DNA of 25,000 nucleotides. It comes from Mesostigma viride (lineage: Eukaryota; Streptophyta; Mesostigmatophyceae; Mesostigmatales; Mesostigmataceae). The notes beneath the pieces are model-generated. The model saw only the letters and a list, made by a program, of their open reading frames with translations. It searched no databases and was not told the origin of the DNA. The DNA is taken from NCBI GenBank assembly GCA_009746045.1, contig RPFO01000090.1, forward strand, positions 17,501 to 42,500, written 5' to 3'. The position numbers and the translations under genes are program-made. The stretch's first letter is position 1; each line of letters begins with the position of its first letter. Below are positions 17,045-20,666 of the stretch, one piece after another.

Positions 17045-18430
17045 CCATCGCCATCGCCATCGCCATCGCCATCGCCATCGCCATCGCCATCGCCATCGCC
17101 ATCGCCATCGCCATCGCCATCGCCATCGCCATCGCCCTCGCCCTCGCCATCGCCATCGCCATCGCCATCGCCATCGCCATCGCCATCGCCATCGCCATCG
17201 CCCTCGCCCTCGCCCTCGCCCTCGCCCTCGCCCTCGCCCTCGCCCTCGCCCTCGCCCTCGCCCTCGCCCTCGCCCTCGCCCTCGCCCTCGCCCTCGCCCT
17301 CGCCCTCGCCCTCGCCCTCGCCCTCGCCCTCGCCCTCGCCCTCGCCCTCGCCCTCGCCCTCGCCCTCGCCCTCGCCCTCGCCCTCGCCCTCGCCCTCGCC
17401 CTCGCCCTCGCCCTCGCCCTCGCCCTCGCCCTCGCCCTCGCCCTCGCCCTCGCCCTCGCCCTCGCCCTCGCCCTCGCCCTCGCCCTCGCCCTCGCCCTCG
17501 CCCTCGCCCTCGCCCTCGCCCTCGCCCTCGCCCTCGCCCTCGCCCTCGCCCTCGCCCTCGCCCTCGCCCTCGCCCTCGCCCTCGCCCTCGCCCTCGCCCT
17601 CGCCCTCGCCCTCGCCCTCGCCCTCGCCCTCGCCCTCGCCCTCGCCCTCGCCCTCGCCCTCGCCCTCGCCCTCGCCCTCGCCCTCGCCCTCGCCCTCGCC
17701 CTCGCCCTCGCCCTCGCCCTCGCCCTCGCCCTCGCCCTCGCCCTCGCCCTCGCCCTCGCCCTCGCCCTCGCCCTCGCCCTCGCCCTCGCCCTCGCCCTCG
17801 CCCTCGCCTCGCCCTCGCGCTCGCCCTCGCGCTCGCCCTCGCCCTCGCCCTCCTCCTCCTCCTCCTCCTCCTCCTCCTCCTCCCTCCTCCTCCTCCTCCT
17901 CCTCCTCCTCCTCCTCCTCCCTCCTCCTCCTCCTCCTCCTCCTCCTCCTCCTCCTCCTCCTCCTCCTCCTCCTCCTCCTCCTCCTCCTCCTCCTCCTCCT
18001 CCTCCTCCTCCTCCTCCTCCTCCTCCTCCTCCTCCTCCTCCTCCTCCTCCTCCTCGGCGGCGGCGGCGGCGGCATCATCATCATCATCCATTATGAATAA
18101 AAATTAGGTTTAGCTGTACAGAAGGTAACCCTGCATCCCCTTTCGTCTCGGTTGGACGTCTTGCTGAGATCGTCCCTGCTGTTGTCCTCCTTGTCCTCCT
18201 CGGTGTACTTGTCCACGTTGTTGCTGTCCTCCTCGGTGTTCTTGTCCACGTTGTTGTTGTCCTCCTTGTCCTTGTCCTTGTTGATGTCGCCCTCGTGCTG
18301 TCGCCCGCTGTCCCTCGCTCATCAGGCCTTCCCCAAGTCGGCGCCGCTGCTGGCCAACCTGGTGTCCAACTGCGAGTACTGGAAGATGGAGCAGAGGAAG
18401 CTGCAGCTGGACGAGCCTCCCAGCGCGTAG
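3720..18430 (+). CDS. Transmembrane receptor-like 3',5'-cyclic nucleotide phosphodiesterase, 12 exons
   Basis: Joined exons: 3720-4028, 7293-7764, 8599-8899, 9413-9716, 10408-10617, 11568-12211, 13287-13524, 13854-13961, 14746-14897, 15424-15571, 16132-16182, 18326-18430. Every junction is GT-AG, all phases agree, and the sum is 3042 nt (1013 residues plus TAG). The protein has a cytosolic N-terminus, a membrane segment near residues 54-73, an extracytoplasmic region near 75-423, a second membrane segment near 424-446, a linker, and a PDE domain from about 690 to 1003. The domain has H756/H760 (YHSAAHIADV), H796/D797/H800 in HDYKHPGVNN (fits the class I PDE signature), D911 (IADL), and Q962 with F965 matching the purine-binding glutamine and clamp phenylalanine. 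It should hydrolyse cAMP and/or cGMP at the inner membrane face, controlled by an outside signal. Nucleotide choice cannot be read. The model is from splice consensus and homology, without transcript support. Confidence 0.9.
4159..4500 (+). repeat. (GGGC)n / GGCGGGC tract grading into (GGGT)n, in PDE intron 1
   Basis: About 280 bp of GGGC units with scattered GGC slips is followed near 4441-4490 by GGGT units. It begins about 130 nt after the exon 1 donor, so it would be transcribed G-rich. Runs of three G spaced by one or two bases fit the pattern of consecutive G-quadruplexes. Open frames through it (poly Gly-Arg-Ala or Pro-Ala-Arg) are repeat artefacts. Confidence 0.95.
4543..4712 (+). repeat. 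34-bp satellite, left block (degenerate)
   Basis: About five copies of a unit with consensus near AATAAACGCTAGGCACCATG plus TTGTTGGATGCTAT. It continues on the far side of the element at 4713-5482. Copies here are more diverged than those of the right block. Confidence 0.85.
4713..5482. mobile_element. 770-bp non-autonomous TIR element with TA target duplication (Tc1/mariner-like ends)
   Basis: The left end is CAGTCATTCCCGCGTTAAGT and the right end, reverse-complemented, is CAGTCTTTCCCGCCTTAAGT: 24-bp inverted termini with two mismatches. TA flanks both sides (4711-4712, 5483-5484). Removing the element and one TA restores GGATGCTATAATCAAC, identical to an intact satellite junction at 5508-5523, so this is a real insertion. 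TA duplication and CAGT-type ends are typical of the Tc1/mariner superfamily. Nested inside is a second foldback (4757-4847, 24-bp perfect arms) with the same GCGTTAAGTTACG core. No transposase frame is present. Confidence 0.85.
5483..5653 (+). repeat. 34-bp satellite, right block
   Basis: Five copies at exact 34-bp period (starts 5484, 5518, 5552, 5586, 5620) contain CTAGGCACCATGGTGTTGGA. The first two are nearly identical. A stray half unit recurs near 5690-5712. Together with the left block this is one array, split by the inserted element. Confidence 0.9.
5764..5863 (+). repeat. 17-bp tandem repeat
   Basis: Units of GGTATGTGGTAGGATTT at 5781, 5798, 5815 and 5832 are followed by a partial copy near 5855, with small substitutions. 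The array lies in PDE intron 1. Confidence 0.85.
5933..5978 (+). repeat. Dispersed 38-bp conserved repeat, copy B (with shared TCCGGAT upstream)
   Basis: This copy lies in PDE intron 1. It differs from copies A and C by one G for C in CTGGGCTGCG and shares TCCGGAT with copy A, extending that pair to about 46 bp. Confidence 0.85.
5979..6589. other. PDE intron 1, unassigned part
   Basis: A plus-strand open frame crosses part of this stretch (to 6275), but no domain, splice partner or repeat was recognised. It is called intronic because exon 1 and exon 2 join in phase without it. Confidence 0.5.
6590..7292 (+). repeat. Degenerate duplicates of the exon 2 5' edge, upstream in intron 1
   Basis: The true edge ACCACAG|GACTTCATCGACTC is preceded by CCGCAGGACTTTGTCGACTC (6777-6796), ACGGTCGACTCACTCGCCATGGGC (around 6995-7018, abbreviated match) and CGCAGGACTTTGTCGACTGG (7189-7208). 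The latter two continue into TCGC.ATGGGCT as the exon does. A shared TGTCTCGT/TCTC.TAT segment also recurs between copies. The copies at 6779 and 7191 keep an AG acceptor and are decoy splice sites. Confidence 0.75.
7293..7764 (+). CDS. PDE exon 2: first part of extracellular sensor region
   Basis: This exon encodes residues 104-260 plus one base of 261. The acceptor is ccacag|GACTTC and the donor ATCG|GTGAGT. It begins DFIDSLTMGYASVFKCLDSL and contains an N-V-S glycosylation sequon, consistent with an extracytoplasmic position. Its membrane-proximal helix followed by mixed alpha/beta sequence between two membrane segments resembles a double-Cache-type sensor, but this is inference from topology and hydrophobic pattern. 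Both exon edges have nearby duplicates: three copies of the 5' edge upstream and a 47-bp tandem across the 3' edge. Confidence 0.88.
7743..7859 (+). repeat. 47-bp tandem repeat across the exon 2 donor, 2.5 copies
   Basis: The starts 7743, 7790 and 7837 give an exact 47-bp period. Each copy contains CCATCGG at the exon edge. Copies 1 and 2 keep GGTGAGTGCC, so a second near-identical 5' splice site sits 47 nt downstream. Copy 3 has CGGCGCGCC instead and has lost the donor. Confidence 0.95.
7860..8489. other. PDE intron 2, rest
   Basis: No further exon can be joined in phase: exon 2 (phase 1) joins directly to exon 3. The sequence is rich in GCATG/TGTGGG words and shows no clear domain in any frame. 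Confidence 0.55.
8490..8546 (+). repeat. AT-rich TAAGATAAGATATA tandem repeat
   Basis: Three imperfect units of TAAGATAAGATATA with ACTATA or GTATA links lie in intron 2, 50 nt before exon 3. They contrast sharply with the GC-rich surroundings. Confidence 0.85.
8599..8899 (+). CDS. PDE exon 3: second part of extracellular sensor region
   Basis: This exon encodes the rest of residue 261 through 360 plus two bases of 361. The acceptor is gcgacag|GCGTGG and the donor tcccg|GTGCGT. The segment SWLPVVYMVGAFRD, then SNDLVAILAVIYQATTIREH and EMGGVMFVTTGSALNILS, has the pattern W..P.Y...G.....V-AVI..-GG.-FV...G.IL seen in Cache-type periplasmic or extracellular ligand-binding domains (inference). 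The donor region is echoed twice downstream in the intron. Confidence 0.88.
8983..9122 (+). repeat. Two duplicates of the exon 3 donor edge in intron 3
   Basis: The true edge CGCGCGTCCCGGTGCGTGCG followed by GTGGTGGGAT (8889-8918) recurs as CGCGCGTCGCAGTGCGTGGG plus TGGTGGAGT (around 8989-9018) and as TGCGCAGCGCAGTGCATGTG plus GTGGTGGGAT (around 9091-9120). The spacing is about 100 bp and the exonic part is included. Confidence 0.8.
9288..9412 (+). promoter_or_regulatory. Extended polypyrimidine tract before the exon 4 acceptor
   Basis: About 125 nt is nearly pure C/T (CCCTCTCCCCCTTTCCCCTG and similar) and ends CATTTCCAG at the splice junction. It serves as, or extends, the U2AF-binding pyrimidine tract of intron 3. 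Confidence 0.75.
9413..9716 (+). CDS. PDE exon 4: end of sensor and second membrane segment
   Basis: This exon completes residue 361 and encodes 362-462, ending in phase 0 at AACGAG|GTGAGG. It contains an N-D-T sequon near its start and the second membrane helix at about residues 424-446 (VRVTTFVVLGMFVGGVIGIL). The juxtamembrane stretch TQLTNTFSIVANQNE continues as a helix into the cytosol, as in signal-relay helices of membrane receptors. The acceptor follows a C/T-rich tract of about 125 nt. Confidence 0.9.
9717..10407 (+). repeat. PDE intron 4 with decayed duplicates of the exon 4 edge
   Basis: The true edge CCAGAACGAGGTGAGGGCTG plus CCAGAAG (9707-9733) recurs as GCAGAAGCGAGGTCAGGGTG plus ACCAGAAG (9873-9900) and more weakly near 10003-10025. 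A second local repeat, GTTGC(A/C)AGCA.(G/A)CA.CAGGG, occurs near 9832, 9918 and 9957. No other coding signal is seen. Confidence 0.55.
10408..10617 (+). CDS. PDE exon 5: cytosolic linker
   Basis: This exon encodes residues 463-532 in phase 0 from attccag|ATGTTG to CATGCAG|GTGAGG. The sequence is basic at first (LRLKLRRKDRE), then predicted helical (TASEKLHAMIRTLQAGRALT and onward). It probably transmits the membrane signal to the catalytic domain. No GAF, PAS or other named module is seen. The last 30 nt and the donor site lie inside an 88-bp tandem duplication. Confidence 0.82.
10588..10798 (+). repeat. 88-bp tandem repeat across the exon 5 donor, 2.4 copies
   Basis: The starts 10588, 10676 and 10764 give an exact 88-bp period with only a few differences. 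Each copy carries the last 30 exonic bases (AAGCCGCAGTTCCTGAGAAC) and the CAGGT donor. Because 88 is not a multiple of three, use of a downstream donor would shift the frame. A fourth, decayed copy (GCCGCAGTTTCTGAACACTA) lies near 10857-10890. Confidence 0.95.
10891..11567 (+). repeat. PDE intron 5, rest, with a duplicate of the exon 6 5' edge at 11471-11490
   Basis: The exon 6 start TAG|AACGACAAGGACCACACG is preceded 94 bp upstream by TAAG|AACGACAAGGACATCTCA. Both follow a C-rich tract, so the upstream copy is a plausible decoy acceptor. The rest (11050-11560) is long C/T-rich intron sequence with a misleading open frame into exon 6. Confidence 0.75.
11568..12211 (+). CDS. PDE exon 6: linker and N-terminal part of the catalytic domain
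   Basis: This exon encodes residues 533-746 plus two bases of 747. The acceptor is cttatag|AACGACAAGG and the donor GAGGA|GTGAGT. The first half is low-complexity and polar and is probably a flexible linker. From about residue 690 (SWELDTLALAKASGQRPILF, then YHLPKDRLVRFLLELEE) it matches the entry helices of class I phosphodiesterases, which usually read 'fD.l.La..t...pl..vgy.l....gl...f.ip...l..FL..ie'. The open frame runs far upstream of the acceptor, but that upstream part is pyrimidine-rich intron. Confidence 0.92.
12212..13106 (+). repeat. PDE intron 6 with a series of exon 6 donor duplicates at 12297-12583
   Basis: The true edge GCTGGAGGAGTGAGTGCTGG (12203-12222) is echoed by GCGGGAGGAGTGAGTCATGC (12321-12340), GCTGGAGGAGTGATTGCTTG (12458-12477) and GCCAGAGGAGTAAGTACCGG (12562-12581). 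The matching exonic bases lie upstream in the first two (CGCCTC(A/G)TGCGCT). A shared GCAGCAA(T/A)CTGTGGTAA occurs at about 12275 and 12511. The spacing is about 105-135 bp. The remainder to 13106 shows no coding signal that fits the join. Confidence 0.8.
13107..13206 (+). repeat. 15-bp tandem repeat in intron 6
   Basis: About seven copies of CTTGGCCCCTTCAAC or ACGTGGCCCCTTCA-type units, with T/G alternating at the second position, precede the exon 7 acceptor by 80 nt. Confidence 0.9.
13287..13524 (+). CDS. PDE exon 7: catalytic metal-binding core
   Basis: This exon encodes the end of residue 747 through 826. It carries FYHSAAHIADV (H756, the expected general acid, and metal-binding H760) and HDYKHPGVNNDF (H796, D797, H800), which fits the class I PDE signature H-D-x-x-H-x-G-x-x-N, followed by TGGELALRYNDHSILE. 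Spacing between the motifs is normal for the family. The donor is GAG|GTGGGC. Confidence 0.96.
13538..13584 (+). repeat. 27-bp tandem duplication in intron 7
   Basis: GTGATGGGATTGTCTTTGTC occurs at 13538 and again at 13565, starting 13 nt after the exon 7 donor. Confidence 0.9.
13701..13800 (+). repeat. Two duplicates of the exon 8 5' edge in intron 7
   Basis: The true junction GCTTGCCCGCAGAACTACCA (13843-13862) is preceded by ACTTGCCCGCAGAGCTGCCA (13757-13776), which continues into decayed exon-like sequence ending CATTCATAATGCT (the exon reads CGTTCATGCT). A weaker copy, CCTTGCCTTAGAAGCCACCT, lies at 13701-13720. Both keep AG. Confidence 0.8.
13854..13961 (+). CDS. PDE exon 8: catalytic domain
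   Basis: This exon encodes residues 827-862 in phase 0. NYHLSEAFMLLRNDTCNFLK corresponds to the conserved N-H-L-x-x-A-F-x-L segment that follows the first metal site in class I PDEs. The acceptor is gcccgcag|AACTAC and the donor ATTGAG|GTGCGT. Two decayed copies of its 5' edge precede it in intron 7. Confidence 0.95.
14032..14670 (+). repeat. PDE intron 8 with exon-edge remnant and a 27-bp CGTGTGTCTG repeat (14466-14563)
   Basis: TGCATGGTGGGTGTCAGTTG (14036-14055) resembles the donor region GTGCGTGGCGGGTGCCAGTT (13962-13981). At 14466-14563, about four units of TCGTGTGTCTGGCCCCCGTC plus GTTGCTT repeat with small changes. No other signal is seen in this intron. Confidence 0.65.
14671..14696 (+). 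repeat. Duplicate of the exon 9 5' edge in intron 8
   Basis: CTCACCCGATGGTGCCTTGT (14673-14692) parallels the true junction CTCCCCAGATGGTGCTCGCG (14739-14758), 66 bp upstream. The AG acceptor has decayed to CG here. Confidence 0.55.
14746..14897 (+). CDS. PDE exon 9: catalytic domain with second metal aspartate
   Basis: This exon encodes residues 863-912 plus two bases of 913. It starts with MVLATDLKRH, the family's M-V-L-A-T-D-M-x-x-H segment, and ends with KIADLG, giving D911, the second conserved metal-ligand aspartate (ADLS in animal enzymes). The donor is GATCTGG|GTGGGT (coding GG, then GT). Confidence 0.95.
14944..14978 (+). repeat. Duplicate of the exon 9 donor edge in intron 9
   Basis: CAGGCCATCAAGATTGTTGA plus CCTGGGGTGAGT copies the exon end ATGGCCATCAAGATCGCCGA plus TCTGGGGTGGGT (14871-14902), 74 bp further downstream. 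It retains a donor that is closer to consensus than the real one. Confidence 0.85.
14979..15423. other. PDE intron 9, rest
   Basis: A GCACACGTGCA at 14990-15000 matches the first bases of exon 10 (GCACACGTGCAAG) and may be another distant edge remnant. Nothing else was recognised. Confidence 0.4.
15424..15571 (+). CDS. PDE exon 10: substrate-pocket region
   Basis: This exon encodes the end of residue 913 through 962. LHKVWTGLIIEEFYAQGDAE matches the W-x-x-x-x-x-E-F-x-x-Q-G-D-x-E helix of class I PDEs, followed by PISPFMDRNN and KAQ. Q962 aligns with the invariant glutamine that binds the purine ring. The acceptor is ccccag|GCACAC and the donor GCGCAG|GTATGT. Confidence 0.95.
15593..16131 (+). 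repeat. PDE intron 10 with a duplicate of the exon 10 donor edge (15593-15622)
   Basis: AACCACTGCATGCCGTTGCA plus GGTAGGCGCC follows the true edge AACAACTGCGTGCCCAAGGC plus GCAGGTATGTGCC (15548-15580) after 45 bp and keeps CAGGTAG. The remainder to the exon 11 acceptor shows no clear structure. Confidence 0.75.
16132..16182 (+). CDS. PDE exon 11: 51-nt micro-exon of the catalytic domain
   Basis: This exon encodes residues 963-979, HGFFHFVVLPLVEAWVK, which matches the 'GFidfiv.PLwe' helix after the purine-binding glutamine. F965 would be the hydrophobic clamp. The acceptor is catgcag|CACGGC and the donor GTCAAG|GTACAG, both phase 0. It is the shortest exon and would be easily missed without the protein family as a guide. 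Confidence 0.9.
16266..16383 (+). repeat. Duplicates of the exon 11 donor edge in intron 11
   Basis: The exon end GTGGAGGCCTGGGTCAAGGT (16165-16184) is repeated as GTGGAGGCCTGGGTCAAGCC (16271-16290; donor lost) and as GTGGCGGATGGGTCAAGGTA (16363-16382; donor kept). The spacing is about 106 and 92 bp. Confidence 0.85.
16515..16770 (+). repeat. 43-bp satellite, six copies
   Basis: Starts at 16515, 16558, 16601, 16644, 16687 and 16730 give an exact 43-bp period. Each unit begins CATTAGGCATGCCTATTACA, including the palindrome AGGCATGCCT. Only copies 3 (CTTTTACA) and 6 (CTAATACA) differ visibly, so the expansion is recent. There are no spacers. Confidence 0.97.
16982..18089 (+). repeat. 1.1-kb compound microsatellite in the last PDE intron
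   Basis: In order: (TCATCG)n to about 17042; (CCATCG)n to 17200 with two CCCTCG units near 17137-17148; CCCTCG from 17201 to 17806, which is 606 bp or 101 units read without interruption; a short CGCCCTCGCGCT transition; (TCC)n from about 17849 to 18055 with two one-base slips; (GGC)n; then (ATC)n. Each block differs from the last by one substitution or unit loss. All frames are open through it because no unit contains a stop; no protein is implied. Confidence 0.97.
18096..18325 (+). repeat. Degenerate TTGTCC/TCCTC repeat before the exon 12 acceptor
   Basis: Units such as CTTGTCCACGTTGTTG and TCCTCCTTGTCCTCCTCGGT recur two or three times between 18180 and 18290. They probably form part of the pyrimidine-rich end of intron 11. 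Confidence 0.6.
18326..18430 (+). CDS. PDE exon 12: C-terminal end and stop
   Basis: This exon encodes residues 980-1013 and TAG at 18428-18430. AFPKSAPLLANLVSNCEYWK matches the last PDE helix ('fP....ll..l..N...W'). The C-terminal tail is short and polar (QRKLQLDEPPSA). It follows intron 11 (2143 bp), which contains a 43-bp satellite and a 1.1-kb microsatellite. The acceptor is ctcatcag|GCCTTC. Confidence 0.88.
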   Translation, partial: AFPKSAPLLANLVSNCEYWKMEQRKLQLDEPPSA

Positions 18431-18519
18431 CCAAGTCATGGCACAATGCCTGAGGGTGACATCATGGGCCATCGACAGGCGTGTGGGCGTGCAGCGAGGG
18501 CACAACATCTGTCTGGTCA

Positions 18520-18816
18520 CGGGCCCGCCCAGCAGTTAGCAAGGCGGCGCCAAGCGTCGGAGCGCATTATTAGCGGCGCGGGGTGGTCGTTGTGGCACAG
18601 CGATGGATGATGAGTTAGTGAGGCTTCAAGGACAAGCCTCCTATTGCGTAGCGAATCAGGGGCACCGTGCTTGACAAGTACCAGGCGCGACGACTACGCA
18701 ACGCTGGATGGTGAACTAGCACGGCAGCCACGCGGGATGGATTGACGATCAATTAGCGAGTCATGATGACCACGGGTTCCGAGACAACGATGAGCCGCCC
18801 AGCGCCCAGTGCCTTG
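18520..18816 (+). repeat. Decayed duplicates of the PDE stop region downstream of the gene
   Basis: The true end GACGAGCCTCCCAGCGCGTA plus GCCAAGTCA (18410-18438) recurs best as GACAAGCCTCCTATTGCGTA plus GCGAATCA (18631-18658). It recurs more weakly as GCCCGCCCAGCAGTTAGCAA (18523-18542) and GATGAGCCGCCCAGCGCCCA (18789-18808). The surrounding 18431-19030 has no gene. Confidence 0.6.
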
Positions 18817-19036
18817 CGACATGGTCTGGCTGTCGATCGCAACGTGAGGGGGCGCTTGGCCAGCCCAATGAGGCAAGGCTTGATCATCAAGTCATTTACG
18901 ATAAAAGTAGTAATTTACGGACATGCCTCTGCATGAGGATCCCCGAGTACGCACCGGGGCAAGGTCAAGCAAAGCAAGCTTGCACCTAGATGCGACGCTC
19001 GATGCTTCAGCTCAACTCCCCGGCAGTCGGCCCAGC

Positions 19037-19104
19037 GTGGGAGAGCGCCTTTGTGAAATACCCTATCTACGTGGGAGAGCGCCTTTGTGAAATACCCTAT
19101 CTAC
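19037..19104 (+). repeat. 34-bp perfect tandem duplication
   Basis: GTGGGAGAGCGCCTTTGTGA plus AATACCCTATCTAC occurs twice, at 19037 and 19071, without visible difference. It is unrelated to the 34-bp satellite of intron 1. Confidence 0.95.
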
Positions 19105-19641
19105 CATTGGATGGAAACCTTCAACGGAATGCCTCTGTGGGAAGACCCCAGAGCCTGTAGGGAAGGCCGGCACGGCACCATGCTGGCAAGCCCATGCAAA
19201 ACAGGCCTTCTATCTCTGTTTGTTTTATTGGCGCAGGCATCCATGAGCCCATTCACCCATCCCATGCCGGGTGGAGGCAAGCTTCCCAGAAGTCCTGCCT
19301 TTGTGTGTTTTATTACGTGAAACTGAGACGCCAATAGGCAACAGCAGCACCTGTCCGATGTCCCTGAGTTCCTTACTCTCTTCCTGGCGGCCATGGCTTC
19401 CCAAGCAGGCGTGCACTGACATCAGGCACCGCCACCAATGGGCATGCCCATGTGATCCCTTTGTTTTGCTCGGAAACCACACAAAGGTCGTGCGGAGCGC
19501 GACGCAAGTAAGAAACCAGGGCATGTAGGGGAGTACAATCCATTTCCCCTTTGTCGAGCGTGTGTCTGATGCTGCTGTCGATATGGTGTGGGTTTTTCGC
19601 CAAGTAGGCCTGGGCACTCAGGGAAATGGATGTCCCTCCCT
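19105..19641. other. Intergenic, no gene recognised
   Basis: Short open frames on both strands lack domains. Loosely similar segments with TTTGTTTTATT/GTGTTTTATTA (near 19219 and 19302) may be old duplicates. Confidence 0.5.
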
Positions 19642-19911
19642 ATTAATTAATTAATTAGACTCGTGCTCCCGTTGGGTAGTCACGGAGCATTAACCCCGAT
19701 GGATGGATGGATGGATGGGTGCAAACTTTCTACCGGTCTAATCTATCTACATTGGCTACATACTACATCTATCTAACAGCATTCTAACTACAACATCTAT
19801 CTAGGCCCTCCCTATGGGGCATCCTATCCCCGTTTGCCTGTTACCACCTGTAGCATTAATCAATTAATTAATTAATTACACGCGGTCCCGTTGGGGAGCC
19901 GCGGAGCATTT
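19642..19911 (+). repeat. Direct repeat pair with (TTAA)n head (19642-19692 and 19861-19911)
   Basis: Each copy has a short TTAATTAATTAATTA run, then CGTGCTCCCGTTGGGTAGTC or GCGGTCCCGTTGGGGAGCCG, then CGGAGCATT. A related CAAACT.TCTACCGG motif at about 19723 recurs near 20331. They are probably copies of a small dispersed element with a TTAA-rich end. Confidence 0.7.
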
Positions 19912-20064
19912 TTAAACCCTCGAGATATACGAAAATGTCTACTGTTCTAACAGGTACTCATCTAGGGGGCAGGGCCCTGGTTGACACGATTGCACCCGTG
20001 ACGGGTGATGCGCCCCTCCCCTACCAGGGGAGGCTTGTTAACCTCCACAACCTGATGCCATACT

Positions 20065-20102
20065 CTCCCGATTTCTGGCCTGCGCTGGTTGTCTCTTTGA
20101 TA
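20065..20102 (+). repeat. Dispersed 38-bp conserved repeat, copy C
   Basis: This copy lies in the intergenic region 18 kb from copy A, in the same orientation. It is identical to copy A over GATTTCTGGCCTGCGCTGGT and differs once in TCTCTTTGATA. The upstream flank is not shared. Confidence 0.85.
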
Positions 20103-20607
20103 CTAGCTAGTTAATTCTGCATGCATCTTTTTCGATCCAGATCACGGAGAGGCCGAGGCCCCCCATGTCCGCATGCAGTTGGATACGAAAGGTGCGGGGA
20201 CCATTGCAGCGTTTGGCCTTGGCCGGCCCGCTCCACGTTCGAGGAGGTGACGGCCAGGCTAAGCAGGCTGCAGGCCGGCACTAGGACCTTGGGACGAGAA
20301 GCTGAGGGAGGGAGGGAGGGCGGGAGGGAGGCAAACTATCCTACCGGCTCTATTCAATCTAGTTATAGATCGATGCAAGCCCCTAGTGGCCGTCTTGACC
20401 CTGACATGTGTTTGTGGCCGTCTTGACATGTGTTACCAAATATTCGGTAAACATAGTGATTCGGGCCGTGGCACACACAAACTTGCAACAACTAGAGGCT
20501 AGATAAAAATAGACACGCAGATACATACATACTTAGAGGCTAGATAGACACCCATTCCATTCCATTTCCATCTCACTGAGGATTTATGCTCGCGTGCATA
20601 TGCAGTC
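20103..20607. other. Intergenic, no gene recognised
   Basis: The stretch contains a GGGAGGGAGGGCGGGAGGGA run (about 20308-20330), a duplicated GTGGCCGTCTTGAC near 20386 and 20413, and short ACATACAT runs. No coding signal was recognised. Confidence 0.5.
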
Positions 20608-20666
20608 TAATTAATTAATTAATTAATTAATTAATTAATTAATTAATTAATTAATTAATTAATTAA
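20608..20666. repeat. (TTAA)n microsatellite, about 59 bp
   Basis: Uninterrupted TTAA tetranucleotide repeat. It is self-complementary, so it can extrude as a cruciform. Confidence 0.97.

Noticed and set aside
18096-18101. AATAAA as a polyadenylation signal
   Set aside because: It lies in intron 11 before the exon that encodes the last PDE helix and the stop. It could cause early polyadenylation, but nothing supports that.
16860-18107. Open frames of 350-415 codons on both strands (Arg-Pro, Ser-Pro, Ala-Leu, Gly-Glu repeats)
   Set aside because: They exist only because the microsatellite units contain no stop codon in any frame; the region is intron 11 of the PDE gene.
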